This document shows, in pieces, positions 8,666 through 14,253 of a stretch of DNA of 16,210 bases. The translations under genes were made by a program, and so were the position numbers. A model generated the notes under the pieces. It did no database searches. It saw nothing but the letters and a program-made list of their open reading frames with translations, and had not been told where the DNA came from. This stretch comes from an uncultured Porphyromonadaceae bacterium. GTDB lineage: Bacteria > Bacteroidota > Bacteroidia > Bacteroidales > Muribaculaceae. The stretch covers positions 1 to 16,210 of the forward strand of contig CABQCA010000037.1 in NCBI GenBank assembly GCA_902462525.1, read 5' to 3'. Position 1 is the first letter of the stretch. Every line of letters begins with the position of its first letter.

Positions 8666-9229
8666 CTACAGGCTTGCAATAATGATGATGAAGAAACTGC
8701 CCAGATTAAGTCTCAAGCTTTTTAGCCCTTGTGAAAGTGCATTTTTCACGGTCTGAACCGTAAGTCCCATACTTTCGGCTATTTCGCTGTTCTGTTTATG
8801 TTCGAACCGTGACATTTGCACTACCTTGCGCTGCGTCGGAGTCAGCATACTGATGTAGTGCCGGACAAGCAACTTCATTTCGGCATATTCAAGTTCCGAC
8901 GAATCTTCTGTTGTTAAAGTATCTGCTTCGGAATAGCCTTCGAACTGTATTTGCGTCTTCGTTTTCCATGATTTTATCAGCGCATTACGGGTCATTGCGA
9001 ACAAGAGGCTTTTCACATTGTCGGTATTTCTTATCTTACTGCGGGTCAGCCAAAGCTTTATAAATACATCCTGCACTATATCTTCAGCCTCTTCCTTGGT
9101 CTTGCAGAAATCAAATGAAAATGCGTACAGGCGACCTGCATACATGTCGTAGATCTTATCGAATGACGATCTGTCGCCATCGATCAGATTTTTTATAAGA
9201 ACACTCTCTTTCTCCTCTTGTTTTTTCAT
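8666..9229 (-). CDS. ECF-type RNA polymerase sigma factor (PUL regulator)
   Basis: This group-4 sigma-70 factor of 187 residues is predicted to direct RNA polymerase to the neighbouring susCD operon. Region 2 covers about 20-88 (FDKIYDMYAGRLYAFSFDFC, EEAEDIVQDVFIKLW, FAMTRNALI). Region 4 covers about 125-177 (LTPTQRKVVQMSRFEHKQN, then the helix-turn-helix IAESMGLTVQTVKNALSQGL). The protein ends in an unusual hydrophobic tail (GSFFIIIIASL), too short to be a sure membrane span but able to pack against the anti-sigma factor. It is the first gene of a sigma-FecR unit, and a vegetative-type promoter is visible about 130 bases upstream. The pairing with FecR and an STN-containing SusC matches the trans-envelope regulation known for Bacteroidota PULs. 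Confidence 0.95.
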   Translation of the reverse strand: MKKQEEKESVLIKNLIDGDRSSFDKIYDMYAGRLYAFSFDFCKTKEEAEDIVQDVFIKLWLTRSKIRNTDNVKSLLFAMTRNALIKSWKTKTQIQFEGYSEADTLTTEDSSELEYAEMKLLVRHYISMLTPTQRKVVQMSRFEHKQNSEIAESMGLTVQTVKNALSQGLKSLRLNLGSFFIIIIASL

Positions 9230-9356
9230 AATAAATGCTTCTGAAAATCTAAAAAAGGTTCTGACGAATCAGAGGAATCCGGTGCTTAGTCGTTAAATAT
9301 AATTGTGTTTTTTCGTGGTATTTCGGTGCTGAGACATGGCCGGCGCCATTTCGCTG

Positions 9357-9386
9357 CAAAGTTAAACAAAAGTATCAAATCAGCAA
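9357..9386 (-). promoter_or_regulatory. Vegetative-type Bacteroidota promoter for the sigma-FecR operon
   Basis: On the minus strand TAACTTTG (9364-9357) is an exact match to the Bacteroidota -7 element TAnnTTTG. A -33-like ATTG (consensus TTTG) ends at 9384, leaving a 19-base spacer. Transcription would begin near 9350 and leave a leader of roughly 120 bases before the sigma factor ATG at 9229. The leader holds small hairpins (9336-9349 ATGGC/GCCAT and 9260-9273 TCTGA/TCAGA) but no riboswitch I recognise. This is consistent with basal expression of the regulator pair. Confidence 0.6.
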
Positions 9387-9410
9387 TATCTGCCTTCGTT
9401 TTTTTACATA

Positions 9411-9445
9411 ACATGCTGCGGACGCTTTGTGCTGCCGCAGCATGT
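9411..9445 (-). terminator. Strong hairpin after the DUF4252 gene, terminator-like without a U-run
   Basis: ACATGCTGCGG (9411-9421) is perfectly inverted at 9435-9445, giving an 11-bp stem with a 13-base loop. It lies 33 bases after the stop codon of the upstream minus-strand DUF4252 gene and just before the promoter of the sigma-FecR operon. The bases after it in the minus transcript are A-rich, not U-rich, so it is not a canonical intrinsic terminator. It may protect the 3' end of the DUF4252 operon transcript or act with another factor. Confidence 0.45.
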
Positions 9446-9477
9446 ATATGATTGCCAAACTTCTTAATTCCTTATGT

Positions 9478-9924
9478 CTATTTGCCGGAGGCAGCCATTA
9501 TGTCCCGGAGGGTGAAGGTGCCGCGAAGGATTACGACGGTAGCTTCGCCTGGCTCGCTGACATTGATGATACATTCGTTTTTGCCGTCGCGGCCGGTTTT
9601 CATCGAAATGTCGACATGCTCATCGCCGTCGTTCACTTTTACCAGCGATTCGTAGTCCGATGATTTAAAAGTCTCTTTGGCTTTGGCACTTACCGCGGCG
9701 GCCTTGTCGCCCTCGGCGGAGACAACCCATAGACCGTCGATTTTCGAGGCGAGACTGTTGAAATCCATCTCGTCCATATTGAGGTTTCCGGCAAGCGATA
9801 TCATGGCTTTCGACACATAGACGGTGGTTATCCCGGGCATATTTTCGAAAGTCTCGTAGAAGTTTTTGGCATTGGCTGTTATCGCGGCTATGGCTATTAT
9901 GATGAGGATTATAGTCTTTTTCAT
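9478..9924 (-). CDS. DUF4252-family secreted protein (copy 1)
   Basis: This small exported protein of 148 residues has a signal peptide at about 1-19 (KKTIILIIIAIAAITANA) and belongs to the Bacteroidota DUF4252 family. The mature part shows the pattern of that family: an N-terminal FYETFENMPGITTVYVSKAM, a central DGLWVVSA followed by a basic/acidic helix, and a C-terminal INVSEPGEATVVILRGTFTL. No catalytic motif is visible and the molecular role of the family is not established. It is the last gene of a four-gene minus-strand cluster with an ECF sigma factor, a membrane protein and a second DUF4252 protein. A 100-base palindromic element separates it from the gene before it and ends 16 bases before its ATG. 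It may be either an output or a sensor arm of the sigma system. Confidence 0.85.
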   Translation of the reverse strand: MKKTIILIIIAIAAITANAKNFYETFENMPGITTVYVSKAMISLAGNLNMDEMDFNSLASKIDGLWVVSAEGDKAAAVSAKAKETFKSSDYESLVKVNDGDEHVDISMKTGRDGKNECIINVSEPGEATVVILRGTFTLRDIMAASGK

Positions 9925-9940
9925 GATTATGAGTTGTTTT

Positions 9941-10040
9941 AGAGTATGTTTACTTTTGGTTTATGTTAAGATTTAAATAGATTTTTCGAGTATGTTTTAA
10001 ACTTCTAAAGATTTCATAAAGTTAAAAGTAAACATACTCT
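9941..10040. repeat. 100-bp AT-rich palindromic element with 17-bp terminal inverted repeats (MITE-like)
   Basis: AGAGTATGTTTACTTTT (9941-9957) is inverted without mismatch at 10024-10040. After a small internal loop the pairing continues with TTTATG (9960-9965) and CATAAA (10015-10020). An imperfect further copy of the terminal sequence, GAGTATGTTTTAAACTT, lies inside at 9988-10004. The element is far richer in A and T than the genes around it, carries no ORF, and starts exactly at the last base of the stop codon of the gene before it. No clear target-site duplication is visible. It resembles a miniature inverted-repeat element or a dispersed intergenic palindrome, and transcripts of this operon would fold there. 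Confidence 0.7.
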
Positions 10041-10522
10041 TAGATTCCGTTTAATTTTTCTTCGGCTGTTCTTAAGCCTGCGTCGGTTGTTTTTGCGCTC
10101 AGTTCGATGGCGTCGCAGCCTTTGCGCATGGTGCTGGTGAGCAGTGTGAGTGCCATGAGAGTCTGCTCGCGGGCTTCTTCGGGAGTAATTTGATTGTCCG
10201 CAGGTTTTTGTGTCAGGAATGCCACAGAAGTAGCGACAGCAGCGGCAAAAACTGCGGCGGCAGCCCAGATACGGCCCCGGCGCGGTTTGCGGCGTGTGCT
10301 TCTGCGGGTATGGGCGATATTCCTTTCCACAGCCTCGCGGAGGCTCCGGGGAGCCTTGATATCGGCACCTGTCGCGGCGAAGACGGCGCGGTCAGGCGCG
10401 AGTTCGGGGTCGGTGTCGGCTGAAGCGAAATATTCACGGAGCTGATCTTCCTCTGCGAGGGTCGACTCGCCGGCGTAGTATTTCTTCAGTAAACTTTTTA
10501 TATATTCTGTCTGTATGTTCAT
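10040..10522 (-). CDS. Single-pass membrane protein, probable anti-sigma factor
   Basis: This 160-residue protein has a charged cytoplasmic N-terminal half, a very basic stretch at 72-84 (TRRSTRRKPRRGR) and one membrane span at about 85-103. A short extracytoplasmic C-terminal part of about 55 residues follows. The N-terminus (YIKSLLKKYYAGESTLAEED) resembles that of small Bacteroidota anti-sigma-like proteins encoded after ECF sigma genes. No FecR or zinc-binding anti-sigma (HxxxCxxC) motif is present, so assignment rests on topology and position. Its ATG overlaps the TGA of the sigma gene by four bases (ATGA), which implies translational coupling and matched amounts of the two proteins. Another possibility is a structural membrane protein unrelated to sigma control. 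Confidence 0.8.
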   Translation of the reverse strand: MNIQTEYIKSLLKKYYAGESTLAEEDQLREYFASADTDPELAPDRAVFAATGADIKAPRSLREAVERNIAHTRRSTRRKPRRGRIWAAAAVFAAAVATSVAFLTQKPADNQITPEEAREQTLMALTLLTSTMRKGCDAIELSAKTTDAGLRTAEEKLNGI

Positions 10523-11007
10523 TGTTTTTCAAATAGTTTTCTGATAGTTCTTCTTGCCCGGCTGAGCAGCACTCTTATGTTTCCGGAGGAAAGACCGGTA
10601 GCCTGTTCTATTTCATCTATTTCGCAGCCTTCGAAATCGCGCATGGCCAGTACTGTGCGCTGATTGTCGGGCAGACGTCCCATCATGGTTTCTATGAGGC
10701 GCACGGTGTCAGCATCATCGAGCCGCTGTTCTTCCGAGGCGTTGTCGGCAACGGGATATGTGTTGTCGATCGGTTCGGCATATTTTCTGGCCGAGATGAG
10801 TGAGAAAGCCGAATTGCGGACAGCTGCGATGCAATAAGCTCTGACATTGGCTACGCCGGCGATACGGTCGCGGAATTCCCAGAGTTTCATGGAGGCGTTC
10901 TGCACGGCGTCGGAGGCGTCGTCGGCACTCCCGCAAAGAGCGAGAGCCACGCGATACATGGCATCGAGATGCACACAGACCGTCTGTTTGAATTCCTCGG
11001 CGTCCAT
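10519..11007 (-). CDS. ECF-type RNA polymerase sigma factor (DUF4252 cluster)
   Basis: This short group-4 sigma factor has 162 residues. Region 2 is at about 5-72 (LDAMYRVALALCGSADDASD, AVQNASMKLWEFRDRI, VRAYCIAAVRNSAF). Region 4 is at about 100-158 (MMGRLPDNQRTVLAMRDFEG and the helix-turn-helix IDEIEQATGLSSGNIRVLLS). It starts with an ATG whose A is the last base of the preceding DUF4252 stop (TGATG) and ends in a four-base overlap with the membrane protein gene. The three genes therefore look like one tightly coupled unit. It differs clearly from the PUL sigma factor in this window and is not paired with a SusC, so it more likely answers to an envelope signal than to a glycan. The target promoters are unknown. 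Confidence 0.94.
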   Translation of the reverse strand: MDAEEFKQTVCVHLDAMYRVALALCGSADDASDAVQNASMKLWEFRDRIAGVANVRAYCIAAVRNSAFSLISARKYAEPIDNTYPVADNASEEQRLDDADTVRLIETMMGRLPDNQRTVLAMRDFEGCEIDEIEQATGLSSGNIRVLLSRARRTIRKLFEKQ

Positions 11008-11456
11008 CAGTCGATTTTCACATCTTTAAAATCATCGGCTGTGAAAGTGCCGGAAAATTTCACAAAAACGCATTCTGACGAGTCGGTTGCGAGTATGTAC
11101 ATGTCCTTGAACTTATTGCCGCTGACCTTTGAGAAAATGCGGACACGGTCGCCGTCGTCCTTTACGTTGATAAGTTCTTCGTAGCCGTTGCTTTCTTCTT
11201 CGATGCGGAGGTCCAGATGTCTGCCGAGGAATGAGTTCCTGTCAGGTATTGTCAGCACTTTCATGCCTGTGACTTTTTTTGCCACACGGTCGCCGTCGGT
11301 GCCTCCGAGTTTGGTGAGCCACATCACGAAGCGTGGAATCTTCACATACTCTACGTTGCCGCCGTCTTTGAATTCATCGAAAAGACGGTCGAGATTACCG
11401 GCACAGAGGCTCAGAGCCGCTGTAGCGCAGATGATTGCTGTCAGTATTCGTTTCAT
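11007..11456 (-). CDS. DUF4252-family secreted protein (copy 2)
   Basis: This 149-residue exported protein has a signal peptide at about 1-19 (MKRILTAIICATAALSLCAG). A lipoprotein reading through LSLC is possible, but the leucine before the cysteine is atypical. Its later part parallels the DUF4252 protein at 9478-9924: NGYEELINVKDDGDRVRIFS compares with YESLVKVNDGDEHVDISMKT in copy 1, and FVKFSGTFTADDF compares with VILRGTFTLRDI. The frame is open upstream to 11507, but the ATG at 11456 gives the signal peptide and was chosen. It is the first gene of the sigma cluster, divergent from dxr with about 95 bases between them. The TGA stop overlaps the sigma factor ATG by one base. Function is not known. 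Confidence 0.87.
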   Translation of the reverse strand: MKRILTAIICATAALSLCAGNLDRLFDEFKDGGNVEYVKIPRFVMWLTKLGGTDGDRVAKKVTGMKVLTIPDRNSFLGRHLDLRIEEESNGYEELINVKDDGDRVRIFSKVSGNKFKDMYILATDSSECVFVKFSGTFTADDFKDVKID

Positions 11457-11501
11457 ATTTTCTGGTGTTTTGACATGTAGACTGCCAAAGCCGCCGCAAA
11501 G

Positions 11502-11534
11502 TTTCAATGAAATTGAATTTTTTTAGTAATTTTG
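11502..11534 (+). promoter_or_regulatory. Promoter of dxr
   Basis: TAATTTTG (11527-11534) matches the Bacteroidota -7 element TAnnTTTG exactly and is preceded by a T-rich tract. The -33 region is poor: TTTC at 11502-11505 with a 21-base spacer is the best candidate. Transcription would start near 11541, giving a leader of about ten bases before the ATG at 11552. The same 95-base gap must hold the divergent promoter for the DUF4252 operon; the nearest match there, AAACTTTG (11504-11497, minus), has one mismatch and no clear -33. Confidence 0.55.
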
Positions 11535-11551
11535 CATCGAAAGAACATTTT

Positions 11552-12721
11552 ATGAACGACACAGTGAAAAATATAGCAGTGCTTGGCGCTACGGGTTCGA
11601 TAGGCAGCCAGACACTCGATATCATAGCGGCACATCCCGAACGCTACCATGCAGCTGTTTTGACTGCGGGGTCGAAGGCCGACAAGCTCATCGAAGCCGC
11701 CATAGTGCACCGTCCGCGTCAGGTGGTGATTGGCAGTGAAGATTTGCTGCCGAAGGTGAAGACCGCTCTGGAACCGCTCGGCATAGAGTGCTTTGCCGGC
11801 GACGATGCTCTGGCCCGTTGCGTCGAGGCCGACGACATCGACATCGTGCTCACTGCCACCGTGGGCTACAGCGGCCTGATACCAACAGTACATGCCATAC
11901 GTGCCGGCAAGGACATCGCTCTTGCAAACAAGGAGACGCTTGTCGTGGCTGGCGAACTCATCAACAGCATGCTTGCGCAGTCGACGTCGAAGATTTATCC
12001 TGTCGATTCGGAACATTCGGCTATCGCGCAGTGTCTTGCCGGCGAGGATCCGGCTTCGGTCAGCCGCCTGCTCATCACTGCCTCAGGCGGACCCTTTCGC
12101 ACATGGAGCGCCGACCGCATCGCCGCCGCCACTGCCGCCGATGCACTCAAGCACCCCAACTGGAACATGGGGCGGAAAATTACTGTCGACTCGGCCACGA
12201 TGATGAACAAAGCCTTCGAAATAATCGAGGCTCACTATCTTTTCGGTGTCGCTCCCGAACGTATCGAAGCTGTTGTGCATCCTCAGTCGATAGTGCACTC
12301 TATGGTCGAATTTGTCGATGGCGCAGTTAAGGCGCAGCTCGGAGTGCCCGACATGCATCTGCCCATAGCCTATGCTCTCGGCTACCATACCCGTCTGCCG
12401 AAAGTGGAGAAGCCTCTCACTCTGACCGACTTCGCCACTCTTACTTTCGAGAGGCCCGACACAGGACGTTTTCCCTGTTTGGCTCTGGCTCAGACAGCCC
12501 TCGGGCGTCGTGGCAATACTGCCTGTGTGATAAACGCAGCCAACGAAATCGCTGTAGCCGCTTTCCTTCGCGGCGAAATCCGCTTCGGCCGCATTTTCGA
12601 AGTAATCGAAAAGACTCTCGAAGTTGTGCCCTTCTCGGCCACGATAGCCCTCGACGACTATGTGGAATCGAACTCAGAAGCACGGTTCAAGGCAATAGAA
12701 ATAGTCAACAATTTAATATAA
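11552..12721 (+). CDS. dxr: 1-deoxy-D-xylulose 5-phosphate reductoisomerase
   Basis: DXR catalyses the second step of the MEP pathway to isoprenoids, converting DXP to 2-C-methylerythritol 4-phosphate with NADPH and a divalent metal in the cytoplasm. The 389 residues match the usual length. The NADPH-binding loop is LGATGSIGSQTLD (11-23), followed by ALANKETLVVAGEL (123-136). The metal ligands are D152 and E154 in PVDSEHSA and E223 in MMNKAFE. Other family blocks are ITASGGPF (175-182), KHPNWNMGRKITVDSATMMN (200-219), VVHPQSIVHSMVEF (241-254) and CVINAANEIAVAAFLRGE. The frame is open from 11507, but that extension contains the promoter, and homologues begin at the ATG at 11552. It is followed six bases later by rseP, a pairing common in Bacteroidota. 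Confidence 0.97.
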   Translation: MNDTVKNIAVLGATGSIGSQTLDIIAAHPERYHAAVLTAGSKADKLIEAAIVHRPRQVVIGSEDLLPKVKTALEPLGIECFAGDDALARCVEADDIDIVLTATVGYSGLIPTVHAIRAGKDIALANKETLVVAGELINSMLAQSTSKIYPVDSEHSAIAQCLAGEDPASVSRLLITASGGPFRTWSADRIAAATAADALKHPNWNMGRKITVDSATMMNKAFEIIEAHYLFGVAPERIEAVVHPQSIVHSMVEFVDGAVKAQLGVPDMHLPIAYALGYHTRLPKVEKPLTLTDFATLTFERPDTGRFPCLALAQTALGRRGNTACVINAANEIAVAAFLRGEIRFGRIFEVIEKTLEVVPFSATIALDDYVESNSEARFKAIEIVNNLI

Positions 12722-12727
12722 AAACAA

Positions 12728-14173
12728 TTGGAAATTCTCGTTAAAGCCGCCCAGCTCATTTTCGCGCTTGTCATTCTTGTTACGGTGCATGAGTTCGGCC
12801 ACTATATATTCGCACGGATATTCGGCGTGAAAGTGACACGCTTCTTCCTGTTCTTCAATCCATGGTTTTCTATTCTGCGCTACGACCCGATGAAGGGTAC
12901 CCTTGAATTCATGGCACGTGGCGAGCGTAAGGACGGCACATGGCCCCGGCCCCTGAAAACATGGCAGGTGAGCAAACCCCGCCAGCCGCGGTCCGATGGT
13001 AAGCCCACCTGGCGCGATACTGTCTACGGTCTTGGCTGGCTTCCTCTCGGCGGCTATTGTGCCATTGCCGGCATGGTCGACGAGACTCAGGACAGTTCGA
13101 AACTCGCCGCCGAGCCGCAGTCGTGGGAACTTCGTTCGAAGCCGGCGTGGCAGCGCCTGTGTGTTATGGCGGCCGGCGTGGTGCTTAATTTTGTGCTTGC
13201 GATATGTATATATATAGGTATAGCCTTTCACTGGGGCGACGATGTGGTGCGGTTCCAGGATATGAGCGAAGGCATGAACTTCTGTCCTGAACTCATTGAG
13301 GCCGGCTTCCGCGACGGTGATATTCTGCAGAGCATCAACGGTGAGGCTCTTGAGCCGACAAGCTATTCCACCGGATGGGATATGATACAGCCCGGTGCCC
13401 GCGTAGGTGTGCTGCGCGACGGCGAACCGGTCGAAATCGCTATTCCCGAATCGCTTATCCGCACCCTTGTGGCACGTGGCAGCGATGTCGTTCCCATGAA
13501 AGTGCGTGTGCCTGTAGTGGTGGCAAAGACCGCAGCCGGAGGCAATGCAGTCAAGGCCGGCATCGAGCCGATGGACCGCATAGTGTCGGTCGACGGCCTT
13601 CCGACTCGTCATGTCGAGCTGTTCCGCAATGCTTTGGCTGACAACAAGGGCCGCACAGTCCTGCTTGGCATAGAGCGCGGCGACAGCACATTCACGCTGC
13701 CGGTTGAAATATCCGACGGCGGAACAATCGGTATTCAGATGCTGAGTCCTGTCGACATATTCCCCAGAACAAAAATAGAGTACAATATATTTGAGGCCAT
13801 TCCCCGAGGCTGGGACATCGGTACAAGCCAGCTCGCAAGCTATGTGTCGTCGCTGGGTCTGGTGTTCACAAAGGAAGGAGCCCAGAGTCTCGGCGGTTTC
13901 GCCACTCTCGGCGATCTTTTTCCGACAGCGTGGAACTGGGAATCGTTCTGGCAGATTACGGCATTTCTGTCGATTATTCTGGCGTTCATGAACATTATAC
14001 CCATACCGGCGCTCGACGGCGGGTACATTCTCTTCCTGCTTGTGGAAATCGTGACACGGCGAAAGCCCTCCGACCGTTTCCTTGAAATCGCCAATACGAT
14101 AGGCTTTTTCTTTCTGCTGGCCCTCCTTTTCTACGCCAACGGCAACGACATCTACCGCATTTTCATCAAATAG
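12728..14173 (+). CDS. rseP: RseP-type site-2 intramembrane zinc protease (M50)
   Basis: This membrane protease of 481 residues cuts transmembrane segments of substrates such as anti-sigma factors and leftover signal peptides. The zinc site is HEFGH (21-25) in the first membrane helix, and the third ligand is D430 in NIIPIPALDGG near the C-terminus. The LPLGGYCAIAGM loop (105-116) and MAAGVVLNF (148-156) are typical of the family. Two PDZ-like domains lie between the helices (about 180-265 with EAGFRDGDILQSINGEALEP, and 265-330 with VKAGIEPMDRIVSVDG). No ATG precedes the HEFGH motif in frame after the dxr stop; the first internal methionine would delete the active site, so the TTG at 12728, six bases after dxr, was taken as start. 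It is probably cotranscribed with dxr and translated inefficiently because of the TTG. Confidence 0.95.
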   Translation: MEILVKAAQLIFALVILVTVHEFGHYIFARIFGVKVTRFFLFFNPWFSILRYDPMKGTLEFMARGERKDGTWPRPLKTWQVSKPRQPRSDGKPTWRDTVYGLGWLPLGGYCAIAGMVDETQDSSKLAAEPQSWELRSKPAWQRLCVMAAGVVLNFVLAICIYIGIAFHWGDDVVRFQDMSEGMNFCPELIEAGFRDGDILQSINGEALEPTSYSTGWDMIQPGARVGVLRDGEPVEIAIPESLIRTLVARGSDVVPMKVRVPVVVAKTAAGGNAVKAGIEPMDRIVSVDGLPTRHVELFRNALADNKGRTVLLGIERGDSTFTLPVEISDGGTIGIQMLSPVDIFPRTKIEYNIFEAIPRGWDIGTSQLASYVSSLGLVFTKEGAQSLGGFATLGDLFPTAWNWESFWQITAFLSIILAFMNIIPIPALDGGYILFLLVEIVTRRKPSDRFLEIANTIGFFFLLALLFYANGNDIYRIFIK

Positions 14174-14195
14174 GTGAAGAATGTGATGCAAGATC

Positions 14196-14251
14196 GCCTG
14201 TCAGCCTGTCGGCCTAACAGCCTAATCTCCTAACTTCCTAATTTCCTGATA
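14196..14251 (+). repeat. Seven degenerate tandem copies of an 8-base repeat (xCCTRxxx)
   Basis: From 14196 the sequence runs in register as GCCTGTCA, GCCTGTCG, GCCTAACA, GCCTAATC, TCCTAACT, TCCTAATT and TCCTGATA. CCT occurs at the same place in every unit, and neighbouring units resemble each other most. The tract fills most of the 80-base gap between rseP and the methyltransferase gene and ends two bases before the ATG of the latter. It holds no ORF, no stem and no recognisable promoter. It looks like a short tandem repeat that has drifted, or a pyrimidine-rich leader. Confidence 0.8.
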
Positions 14252-14253
14252 AT

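Noticed and set aside
9951..9958. TACTTTTG, a plus-strand match to TAnnTTTG
   Set aside because: It lies in the arm of the palindromic element, has no -33 partner at the right distance, and would drive antisense transcription into the operon. Chance is more likely.
11507..11551. N-terminal extension of dxr from an upstream ATG
   Set aside because: The extension contains the TAATTTTG promoter element and is absent from the normal DXR N-terminus, which begins shortly before the nucleotide-binding loop.
12713..14191. A 492-residue open frame on the minus strand covering all of rseP
   Set aside because: It mirrors the rseP coding frame, has no domain, signal or low-complexity logic of its own, and rseP has full family motifs. 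Long antisense frames follow from codon bias in such genes.
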